Below are positions 9,787-16,091 of a stretch of 64,000 nucleotides of DNA, one piece after another. The stretch lies in the NCBI RefSeq assembly GCF_000717025.1, contig NZ_JNXG01000005.1:186001-250000 (forward strand), in the 5' to 3' direction. Below the pieces are notes generated by a model that was given only the letters and a program-made list of their open reading frames with translations, did not search any database and was not told the origin of the DNA. A program made the position numbers and the translations under genes. The DNA comes from Streptomyces atroolivaceus (GTDB taxonomy: Bacteria; Actinomycetota; Actinomycetes; Streptomycetales; Streptomycetaceae). The stretch's first letter is position 1. Each line of letters opens with the position of its first letter.

Positions 9787-9825
9787 AGAAGGCCCTGGAG
9801 TGCATCTGGCGCTCCAGGGCCTTCT
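9787..9825. terminator. Strong terminator after the short chaplin
   Basis: Perfect 14-bp arms AGAAGGCCCTGGAG (9787-9800) and CTCCAGGGCCTTCT (9812-9825) with an 11-nt loop, ending in TTCTTG. It separates the chaplin from the small secreted protein gene. Confidence 0.9.
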
Positions 9826-9927
9826 TGCTGCGCAGGGAAATTCCGATACCCACAGTTTCCCCGCGCACCGCTTCATCGTTGTCCCGGTCAAAGGCGGCGG
9901 ATGCCGCCGGAGAAGGGATTTGAGAAA

Positions 9928-10227
9928 GTGAAGTACGCGAAGACCGTCGCCCTCGTCGCAGGTTCCGTGGCCGCTCTCGGGGCGGCCGCTCCCGCTTTCG
10001 CCGCCACCCCCACGGCTCCCCGGATCAGCCTCACCGGCGGAGTGAACGAACTGACCTCCACGGTGCCGACCATCCCCGACCAGGTGGTGAACCCCGTGGT
10101 GGACACAGTCGGCCGGACGGCCGAGAGGGCTCAGGAAGGCGACCCCGTCAGCAAGTCGGTGGAGGCGGTCACCACCGTCGCCAGGACGGCGGGCCCCCTC
10201 ATGGGGGGCCTCCCGCTGGGCGGCTGA
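9928..10227 (+). CDS. Small secreted protein of unknown function in the rodlin-chaplin locus
   Basis: 99 aa. The first 28 residues are a signal peptide (VKYAKTVALVAGSVAALGAA, cut near AFA/AT), almost the same type as that of the short chaplin gene upstream. The mature part (about 70 aa) has no Cys, starts TPTAPRISLTGGVNELTST, carries Pro-Val-Val elements and a charged centre, and ends MGGLPLGG. It is not a chaplin or rodlin and I recognise no domain. GTG at 9928 has GAGAAGGG 16-21 nt upstream and GAGAAA nearer. The position among surface-layer genes and the shared leader type suggest it is exported to the aerial surface. The role is unknown. Confidence 0.75.
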   Translation: MKYAKTVALVAGSVAALGAAAPAFAATPTAPRISLTGGVNELTSTVPTIPDQVVNPVVDTVGRTAERAQEGDPVSKSVEAVTTVARTAGPLMGGLPLGG

Positions 10228-10328
10228 TAGGCAGCGGGAGGGTTCCCGCATCGCGTCGCACCATTTCGCGGGCCGGCGGCCGCCCATCGCGCCGATTCCG
10301 GCCGGGGAAATCGTTCGAGTGAAATGGC

Positions 10329-10357
10329 GCAACCGAAACCGCCCGGGCGGAGTTGTT
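10329..10357 (+). promoter_or_regulatory. Predicted ECF-type promoter of rodlin 2
   Basis: GCAACC (10329-10334), a 17-nt spacer and GTTGTT (10352-10357), 51 nt before the ATG. The -35 block is identical to that of the long chaplin. Confidence 0.45.
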
Positions 10358-10408
10358 CAGAATGCTCCGGACAGGCGGGCAACAAGAGAAATCCAGAAGG
10401 GCACGTTC

Positions 10409-10819
10409 ATGATGAAGAAGATTCTGGCGTCCGCGGCAGTCGCCGCCTCCGTCGCAGGCGTTTCCGCCGCTGCGGCCCCCTCGGCCATGGCGATCGGCAA
10501 CGACACCGGCACGACGTCGGTCAACGGCAACGGCGCCGACCAGTACTACGGGAACAGCGCAACGCACGGTGACATGAGCCCGCAGATCGGTCTCATCCAG
10601 GGCTCGTTCAACAAGCCCTGCATCGCCCTGCCGGCGAAGGCCAACATCGGTTCGCTCCTCGGGCTCATCCCGATCTCGGTCCAGGACATCAACGTCCTGT
10701 CCTCCCCGCAGAACCAGCAGTGCACCGAGAACTCCACCCAGGCCAAGGGTGACGAGGCGCTGTCGCACATCCTGAACGACATCCCGCTGCTCTCGGGCAA
10801 CGGAGCGGGCAACAACTGA
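10409..10819 (+). CDS. Rodlin (copy 2)
   Basis: 136 aa, the most divergent of the three rodlins here ([42 protein letters not shown]). It has the same signal peptide type ending PSAMA/IG, the two conserved Cys and the same LSGNGAGNN end. Its QYYGNS and SFNKPC segments look closer to rodlins of other streptomycetes, as I recall them, than copies 1 and 3 do, so it may be the ancestral-like copy. Start ATG 10409 (MMKK) with AGAAGGG 7 nt upstream. Expected to co-assemble with chaplins into rodlets on the spore surface. Confidence 0.95.
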   Translation: MMKKILASAAVAASVAGVSAAAAPSAMAIGNDTGTTSVNGNGADQYYGNSATHGDMSPQIGLIQGSFNKPCIALPAKANIGSLLGLIPISVQDINVLSSPQNQQCTENSTQAKGDEALSHILNDIPLLSGNGAGNN

Positions 10820-10900
10820 CACCGCGCGGCTCCGGCTCCTCCTGCGCCCATCCCGGCCAGGGTGCACCGTTTCCCGCCTCGCCGTAGTCCGTGAAGACGC

Positions 10901-10964
10901 GTGGGGTCGGCCCGTCCGCACCGCGACCGACCGCTGGTCGGCCGCCCGGACGGGCCGGCCCCAC
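10901..10964. terminator. Large stem-loop downstream of rodlin 2
   Basis: 18-base arms GTGGGGTCGGCCCGTCCG (10901-10918) and CGGACGGGCCGGCCCCAC (10947-10964) pair at 17 of 18 positions, and the 28-nt loop can form a second stem of about 9 bp. It lies 80 nt after the rodlin stop. It may be a terminator or a stabilising 3' structure. Confidence 0.6.
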
Positions 10965-11079
10965 CCGTCTGTCCGCGGACGGTCCTTGGTCCGCCGGTCC
11001 GCACGTGGGGTACCCCGATGGTGCGAAAATTGGGCCGGTTGCCGCAGTCGCGGCCGACGCCGCCCGCAGGAGCGGGTAG

Positions 11080-11304
11080 GTGCGTCTCATGGACCCGTAC
11101 GACAGTCGTCATCGGCCCGGCCGCGACCGGTTGCCGGAGAGCTCCACGCCCATCTACGACCGGCTGCTCGCCGAGTGGAGCGACACGGCACGGCGCGAGG
11201 CCGGACCTGACCCGGCGTCCGGTCCTCCGGCGACCCGCAGGTCCGCACGAGGCCAGGAGGGGGCATTCGTCCCCGCGGCCCGTGCGGAGAGCGGCGCACG
11301 GTGA
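11080..11304 (+). CDS. Hypothetical small protein between rodlins 2 and 3
   Basis: A 74-aa frame, or 71 aa if the ATG at 11089 is used. AGGAGC precedes the GTG at 11080. The sequence MDPYDSRHRPGRDRLPESST runs into a PIYDRLLAEW segment and a polar, Arg/Pro-rich tail. Short Streptomyces proteins with an S/T-P-I-Y-x-x-L pattern exist as I recall them, which is the main reason to call it. It has no signal peptide or transmembrane segment. It could be a chance frame in GC-rich DNA. Confidence 0.45.
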   Translation: MRLMDPYDSRHRPGRDRLPESSTPIYDRLLAEWSDTARREAGPDPASGPPATRRSARGQEGAFVPAARAESGAR

Positions 11305-11352
11305 CAGCCACGTCGACGGGGAGAAGGATCCAACCCGTTCGAGTGGTGTAGC

Positions 11353-11380
11353 GGAACCTAACCCTCCGTTTCTGGTTAAC
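11353..11380 (+). promoter_or_regulatory. Predicted ECF-type promoter of rodlin 3
   Basis: GGAACC (11353-11358), a 16-nt spacer and GTTAAC (11375-11380), 37 nt before the start. Spacing is identical to that before rodlin 1. Confidence 0.5.
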
Positions 11381-11417
11381 AGTACGTTCCACAACGGGAC
11401 GCTCCGAAAGGTGAAGC

Positions 11418-11828
11418 GTGATGAAGAAGATGATGGCCGGCGCCGCTGTGGCTGTGTCCCTGATCGGTCTGTCGGCCGCTGCGGCCCCCTCGGCCATGGC
11501 GATCGGTAACGACGTCGGCACCACGACGGTCAACGGCAACGGTGCCGAGTCCGAGTTCGGCAACAGCAAGACCAAGGGCGACCAGAGCCCGCAGCTCAGC
11601 CTCGTCCAGGGCTCGCTGAACAAGCCCTGCATCGCCCTGCCGGTGAAGGCCAACGTGGGCTCGCTGATCGGAATCATTCCGATCGCCGTCCAGGACGTCA
11701 ACGTCCTGTCGAACCCGCAGAACCAGCAGTGCGCGGACAACTCCACCCAGGCCAAGGGTGACGAGCCGCTGTCGCACATCCTGAACGACATCCCGGTGCT
11801 CTCGGGCAACGGCGTCGGCAACAACTGA
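11418..11828 (+). CDS. Rodlin (copy 3)
   Basis: 136 aa and clearly the sister of copy 1: both share [47 protein letters not shown] and PLSHIL. It has the usual signal peptide ending PSAMA/IG and two Cys. The start is either GTG 11418 or ATG 11421. I use 11418 because it aligns with the first codon of the other copies (x-Met/Ile-Lys-Lys) and GAAAGG sits 6 nt upstream. Two strong hairpins follow. Most streptomycetes described have two rodlins or none, so a third copy is unusual. Confidence 0.95.
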   Translation: MMKKMMAGAAVAVSLIGLSAAAAPSAMAIGNDVGTTTVNGNGAESEFGNSKTKGDQSPQLSLVQGSLNKPCIALPVKANVGSLIGIIPIAVQDVNVLSNPQNQQCADNSTQAKGDEPLSHILNDIPVLSGNGVGNN

Positions 11829-11837
11829 CACCACTGA

Positions 11838-11879
11838 ATGCGGGCGGCCCGGGGTTCGATGCCTGCGGACCGCCCGCAT
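11838..11879. terminator. Terminator of rodlin 3
   Basis: Arms ATGCGGGCGGCCCG (11838-11851) and CGGACCGCCCGCAT (11866-11879) pair at 13 of 14 positions, 10 nt after the stop codon. Confidence 0.85.
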
Positions 11880-11905
11880 CCGGCTGTGAGGCACGTGCAC
11901 AGGGC

Positions 11906-11939
11906 GATGCCCACCACTCCACGGGGGGTGGTGGGCATC
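11906..11939. terminator. Terminator of the DUF5949 gene
   Basis: Perfect 12-bp arms GATGCCCACCAC (11906-11917) and GTGGTGGGCATC (11928-11939), 22 nt beyond the stop of the leftward DUF5949 gene. With the hairpin at 11838 it forms a back-to-back pair between convergent genes. Confidence 0.85.
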
Positions 11940-11961
11940 GTCGTGAGCGCGGGTGGACGGG

Positions 11962-12462
11962 TCAGCCCAGGCTGCGTACCGGCATGAGGCAGTGGGCGGA
12001 GGTCCTGATGACCTCGGGGTCGCCCACGAAGGACCGCAGGAGTTCCTCGCCGACGGGCTGCCCGGGGACGGCTGCCGGCCACGGGCGGGTGGCGAACATC
12101 CCGTGCACCCTGCCCTCCGACCGTGCCACGTCCAGCCACTCCTGCGGCACGGTGTACTGCGCTGTGAAGTGGGGCAGCGTCAGGACGGCCTGTCCGGCCT
12201 GGACGAGAAGCTTCACCGGAAGGTTCGGCAGGTCCGAGGCGTCCAGCGTCTCGCCGCCGACGTGCAGCCCGCTGCGCTCCAGGGCCGTGCGCATGGCCCT
12301 CTCGCCGGCCTCCGGCCCGTCCGGACCGTCGCCGAGCGAATAGGTGAGCAGGAAGGCGGTCCCACGCCCCGTTCCGGGATCCGACCCGCTCCAGCCGATC
12401 AGGATCTGTGTGCCCAACTGGGCAGGGGAGTAAGGGGCGGTGGCGGCTTTGGGTGTGGTCAT
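11962..12462 (-). CDS. DUF5949 family protein
   Basis: 166 aa, cytoplasmic, no signal or membrane segment. It matches the DUF5949 pattern of actinobacteria as I know it: an early YSPAQLGT..IGWSG segment, a YSLGDGPDGPEA motif, LPVKLLVQAGQAVLTLP in the middle, and a C-terminal TSAHCLMPVRSLG. Function is unknown for the family. The ATG at 12462 is chosen because residues upstream of it in the same frame do not resemble the family. The gene is convergent with rodlin 3 and has its own terminator, so it is not part of the surface-protein locus. Confidence 0.85.
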   Translation of the reverse strand: MTTPKAATAPYSPAQLGTQILIGWSGSDPGTGRGTAFLLTYSLGDGPDGPEAGERAMRTALERSGLHVGGETLDASDLPNLPVKLLVQAGQAVLTLPHFTAQYTVPQEWLDVARSEGRVHGMFATRPWPAAVPGQPVGEELLRSFVGDPEVIRTSAHCLMPVRSLG

Positions 12463-12578
12463 GTCCGGCACCTTAACGGCCCGGGACCGGTACGTGTGCA
12501 CGCGTATCACCTGATCGTGGAGTATCTCCGTCAACTCGGTTCAATCCACGCGTGTGACCTCCGCGCCGGGAAAACCTG

Positions 12579-12609
12579 TTGACGGCTCGGGCCGGCCCCG
12601 GCCTATGGT
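12579..12609 (+). promoter_or_regulatory. Possible promoter of the rsgA transcript
   Basis: TTGACG (12579-12584), a 19-nt spacer and TATGGT (12604-12609). The start would be near 12616, leaving about 165 nt of leader before the rsgA start codon, within which the short ORF at 12646 lies. Confidence 0.45.
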
Positions 12610-12645
12610 GTTCCCAGTTCGAGGAACCAGGAGGTGAGGACATTG

Positions 12646-12717
12646 ATGACTGTCGTTGCGGTGGGCGCTGCCCACGACCCGAAGAGCATCGTTCCCACCC
12701 CTGCGGCCGCCGGCTGA
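12646..12717 (+). CDS. Possible small upstream ORF before rsgA
   Basis: A 23-codon frame (MTVVAVGAAHDPKSIV, then PTPAAAG) with an excellent ribosome-binding site, AGGAGGTGAGG, 6 nt upstream. It ends 64 nt before the rsgA start. There is no run of a single amino acid, so a classic attenuator is not evident. It could be a regulatory upstream ORF or a small protein. The strength of the Shine-Dalgarno is the main evidence. Confidence 0.45.
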   Translation: MTVVAVGAAHDPKSIVPTPAAAG

Positions 12718-12781
12718 CCTTGATCTTTTCCCTCCGCGCCTGAGCGCGCGGTGCCGGGGCCGCCCTTGTGAAGGGTTTCCC

Positions 12782-13954
12782 TTGTCTTTCTCCATCTCCC
12801 CGTTCTCCACCCCGTCACATCCTCTCGCCCCGTACGGCTGGGACGACGGATGGGCCGAGACCTTCGCTCCCCACGCCGAGCAGGGGCTCCTGCCGGGACG
12901 TGTGGTGCGGGTGGACCGCGGTCAATGCGACGTGGTCACTCCGTACGGCACCCTCAGGGCGGACACCGCCTTCGTGGTGCCCCGTGATCCGATGCGGATC
13001 GTCTGCACCGGTGACTGGGTGGCTGTCGACCCCGACGGCGACCCGCAGTTCGTCCGTACGCTCCTGCCCCGCCGTACCGCCTTCGTACGCTCGACGTCGT
13101 CGCAGCGTTCCGAAGGGCAGGTGCTCGCCACCAACATCGATCACATCGTCATCTGTGTGTCGCTCGCCGTCGAGCTGGACCTCGGACGGCTGGAACGGTT
13201 CCTGGCGCTGGCCCTGTCCAGCACCGCCGGCGCGGCGCTGCTCGGCGACGGGGCCCGGCCCGTCGGCCGCCAGGCGCCCCGAGCGTACGAGGCGCAACCG
13301 CTCGTGCTGCTCACCAAGGCCGATCTCGTCCCGGACGCCATCACGCTGTCCCACCTCGTCGAGGACGTCGAGCGCATCGCGCCCGGAGTGCAGGTGCTCC
13401 CTGTCAGCTCGGCCACGGGGGAGGGGGTCGATGTCTTCGGCGCGATCGTCGGCGGCGGCACGAGCGTGCTGCTGGGAACGTCCGGCGCCGGCAAGTCGAC
13501 CCTCGCCAACACCCTGCTCGGCGAGGACGTGATGCACGTGCAGGGGGCTCGGGAGGTGGACGGCAAGGGCCGGCACACCACCACGACGCGAAACCTCCTC
13601 CTGCTGCCGGGAGGCGGGGCCCTGATCGACACCCCCGGGCTGAGGGGGGTCGGTCTCTGGGACGCGGAGACCGGCGTCGGTGAGGTCTTCTCGGAGGTCG
13701 AGGAACTGGCGCGGCAGTGCCGCTTCCACGACTGTGCCCACGAGTCCGAGCCCGGCTGCGCCGTGCTCGGCGCGATCGAGGACGGGTCGCTGTCCGCACG
13801 GCGCCTGGACAGCTACCGCAAGCTGCTCCGGGAGAACCGGCGCATCGCGGCGAAGACGGACGCCCGGCTGCGTACCGAGACCCTCCGCGAGTGGAAGCGC
13901 AGGGGCGCGGAGGGCCGGGCGGCCATGGCGATGAAGCGGGGCAGGACGCTCTGA
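12782..13954 (+). CDS. rsgA: Ribosome small-subunit-dependent GTPase A
   Basis: A circularly permuted GTPase of 390 aa that helps late maturation of the 30S subunit. The OB-fold region (about residues 28-110) precedes the G-domain. The G motifs come in permuted order: the G4-type LLTKADL first, then the P-loop GTSGAGKST, then DTPG with the preceding TTTTRNLLL. The C-terminal zinc-binding cluster is visible as CRFHDCAHESEPGC. I place the start at TTG 12782: GAAGGG lies 6 nt upstream and the sequence SFSISPFSTPSHPLAPYGWD matches the N-terminal start expected for streptomycete RsgA. An ATG at 12656 in the same frame would add unrelated Arg-rich sequence. Confidence 0.93.
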   Translation: MSFSISPFSTPSHPLAPYGWDDGWAETFAPHAEQGLLPGRVVRVDRGQCDVVTPYGTLRADTAFVVPRDPMRIVCTGDWVAVDPDGDPQFVRTLLPRRTAFVRSTSSQRSEGQVLATNIDHIVICVSLAVELDLGRLERFLALALSSTAGAALLGDGARPVGRQAPRAYEAQPLVLLTKADLVPDAITLSHLVEDVERIAPGVQVLPVSSATGEGVDVFGAIVGGGTSVLLGTSGAGKSTLANTLLGEDVMHVQGAREVDGKGRHTTTTRNLLLLPGGGALIDTPGLRGVGLWDAETGVGEVFSEVEELARQCRFHDCAHESEPGCAVLGAIEDGSLSARRLDSYRKLLRENRRIAAKTDARLRTETLREWKRRGAEGRAAMAMKRGRTL

Positions 13955-13961
13955 GGCCGTG

Positions 13962-14114
13962 CCGCGAAGTCCCGCCCGGCGGGCGACGCCTGGCGTTTCC
14001 CCGGGCTCGGCTCCTTCCCCGGGGTCCCGGCTTCGCTCGAGCAGGGGAGATCCCGTTGAGCAGGGGGCCGGACGCCGCGGGCCGGCCCTCCGGGCGTACG
14101 GCGGGACTTCGCGG
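13962..14114. repeat. Inverted-repeat-bounded intergenic element, MITE-like
   Basis: Perfect 15-bp terminal inverted repeats CCGCGAAGTCCCGCC (13962-13976) and GGCGGGACTTCGCGG (14100-14114) bound a 153-bp non-coding segment between rsgA and DUF456. Inside is a TCGCTCGAGCAGGGGAGA segment of a type common in Streptomyces intergenic DNA. No target-site duplication is obvious. Confidence 0.55.
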
Positions 14115-14180
14115 ACAGACCCGGCGGTGACGCGGGTGTCCCGGGCGGCGGAGTGCCGCCGTCCGGGACACCCGCGGTCC

Positions 14181-14663
14181 TCAGCCCCAGACGACGGCTC
14201 CGAGCCACGCCCCCACCACCAGCAGGCAGCTGAAGAGCTCGAGCAGTACCGAGTACCCCGTGGCCCGCATCACGGACCTGAGGGAGGACCACCCCGCCGC
14301 CCGGCTGCCGAGGCGCAGCCGTTCGGCGCCGTAGACCGCGCCCACGTATCCCAGGATCCCGCCCACCACAGGGATCACGAAGAACCCGGCGATCGCCGCG
14401 ACCCCGCCTGCCATCAGGGTCCTGCGAGGCGCCCCCGACTCGTGCGGACGGCGTGAGGGGAGCAGGGCCTTCAGTGCCTGGTTCAGCAGCAGCAGGCACG
14501 TCGCACCGATCAGCACGCCCCAGGCGACCGGCGTCGTGTCCGTCAGCGCCCACCACATCACCGCGGCCCAGACGATCGCCTGTCCCGGCACACCCGGCAC
14601 CAGTACGCCGACCAGGCCGAGCAGCATCACCGCCCCCACGGCAACGAGCTGCCACACACTCAT
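14181..14663 (-). CDS. DUF456 family membrane protein
   Basis: 160 aa with about four or five transmembrane segments: WQLVAVGAVMLLGLVGVLVP, a second hydrophobic stretch around ALTDTTPVAWGVLIGATCLLLL, a central Gly-rich GGVAAIAGFFVIPVVGGILG and a C-terminal SVLLELFSCLLVVGAWLGAVVWG. The PGVPGQ loop after the first helix and the Gly-rich third segment are DUF456 hallmarks. The function of the family is not known. It is a single gene facing rsgA, with an inverted-repeat element between them. Confidence 0.87.
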   Translation of the reverse strand: MSVWQLVAVGAVMLLGLVGVLVPGVPGQAIVWAAVMWWALTDTTPVAWGVLIGATCLLLLNQALKALLPSRRPHESGAPRRTLMAGGVAAIAGFFVIPVVGGILGYVGAVYGAERLRLGSRAAGWSSLRSVMRATGYSVLLELFSCLLVVGAWLGAVVWG

Positions 14664-14794
14664 TCGACCAGCGTGCCGGAGTCCGCCGGGTCCCGCCCGT
14701 CAGCGCGACACCGCCGGCGGCCGAAGTCGCGGGCGGTGACGGGGGCCGGGAACCGAGGCCCGGCGCGGCGGGCGGGATCGGTGGGCCGGAGCGG

Positions 14795-15781
14795 TCAGCG
14801 CGGGGCGCGGGCCACCCAGCCGCGTTCGTACGCGTGCCAGCCGAGTTGCAGCCTGGTGGTGACCCCGGTGAGTTCCATCAGCCCCTTCACCCGACGCTGG
14901 ACCGTTCGGAGGCCCAGGTCCAGTTGCTTCGCCACGCTCGCGTCCGTCAGGCCGGCCAGCAGCAGCGAGAGGATCTCCAGGTCGGTCGGATCCGCACCCG
15001 GGCCGCTCTCCTCGCTGAACCCGCTCCCGCCGAGCCGCAACGGCATCGCGTCCCGCCACACCGCCTCGAAGAGGCCCATGAGGGACTCCAGCAGCCCGCT
15101 GGCGTGGATCACCAGGGCGGTCGGCTCGGTCCCCCGGCCCGTCAACGGCACCATGGCCAGCGCGGCGTCGGCCACCACCAGTTTCGTCGGTACCCGGTCG
15201 ACCACCCGGCACTGCTCGTCGCGGCTCAGCGCCGCCGACAGCTCCACGATCCCGGACGGCAGCGAGAGCACGTCGCGCTCGACGACCACGCGGTAGGACA
15301 CGCCTCGCATCGCCGCACGTTCCTCGGACTCGTTCTCCATCCCGGTGACCGCGATCGGCTTCCCCGTGACCAGCGCGCAGACCTCGGACGTGGCGCCCAG
15401 CTGCAGCTGATGGAAGCGGTGGGCCACCGCGCTCGCACCCGTCACCACCTCGACCAGGTCGTGGACCGCGGGTTCGGCGGCCTCGGCCCGGTACTCCTCG
15501 GCGAGCACGGCGGACGCCAGCTCCGCCTGTTCGAGCTCATGGCGCTGCTGGGTCAGCAGCGCTCCCAGCGCGACACCGGGCGGCGCGGCGACCCAGCGGC
15601 CGGCCCGTGACGACGACTGGGCCACGAGCCCTTGCTGTTCCAGCCGACGCAGCGCGCGCTCGGTGTCCGCCTCAGGAAGGGCGAGCCGCCGCGCGAGGTC
15701 GGAGAGCTCCGCGGCGCCCGCCGCGACCAGTGCCCGGTAGACCGCTTCCTGTCTCTCGTCGAGACCTATAGCTGACAGCAT
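14795..15781 (-). CDS. TrmB-like/LuxR-type transcriptional regulator
   Basis: 328 aa. The N-terminus (about 1-75) is a TrmB-type winged helix (LDERQEAVYRALVAAGAAEL), the centre a sensor-like domain with a phospholipase-D-like TrmB fold, and the C-terminus (about 262-328) a LuxR helix-turn-helix (LLLAGLTDASVAKQLDLGLR). This TrmB-plus-LuxR architecture is common and poorly characterised in Streptomyces, often near secondary-metabolism or stress genes. Start ATG 15781 has GGGAGGG and GAGG upstream. It diverges from the PP2C-like gene, with a stem-loop in the shared region. Target and ligand are unknown. Confidence 0.87.
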   Translation of the reverse strand: MLSAIGLDERQEAVYRALVAAGAAELSDLARRLALPEADTERALRRLEQQGLVAQSSSRAGRWVAAPPGVALGALLTQQRHELEQAELASAVLAEEYRAEAAEPAVHDLVEVVTGASAVAHRFHQLQLGATSEVCALVTGKPIAVTGMENESEERAAMRGVSYRVVVERDVLSLPSGIVELSAALSRDEQCRVVDRVPTKLVVADAALAMVPLTGRGTEPTALVIHASGLLESLMGLFEAVWRDAMPLRLGGSGFSEESGPGADPTDLEILSLLLAGLTDASVAKQLDLGLRTVQRRVKGLMELTGVTTRLQLGWHAYERGWVARAPR

Positions 15782-15836
15782 CCTCGGCCCTCCCCGGATC
15801 GGTGCTCGCGCGTTCCCGCGCTCGTGGGGCGGGGTG

Positions 15837-15862
15837 CGCCGTGGCGGGAAACGGCCACGGCG
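15837..15862. promoter_or_regulatory. Stem-loop/dyad in the divergent region
   Basis: Perfect 9-bp arms CGCCGTGGC (15837-15845) and GCCACGGCG (15854-15862) with an 8-nt GGGAAACG loop. It lies 56 nt upstream of the TrmB/LuxR regulator start. It may be an operator or simply a chance GC-rich dyad. Apart from it and promoter-like DNA near 16070, I see nothing else between 15782 and 16091. Confidence 0.35.
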
Positions 15863-16091
15863 TAAACCCGCCGCGCCCATCATGCCCCGTAGCACCCGTC
15901 ACTCTGACAATCTGGCGCCACCGTAGCGACGGCCGCCCCACAGGCGGTGGCCCGGTACGCGGACCGGCCCGCCGGGCGACCTTCCCGTGGGGGGTGGGGA
16001 CGTCCGGCGGGTCACCACGCGGCTGCCACTTCCGGGCCACTTTTCCCGATGACCCGGTTTCGGACGGCCCGAGCGGTCGACACTATTGGGC

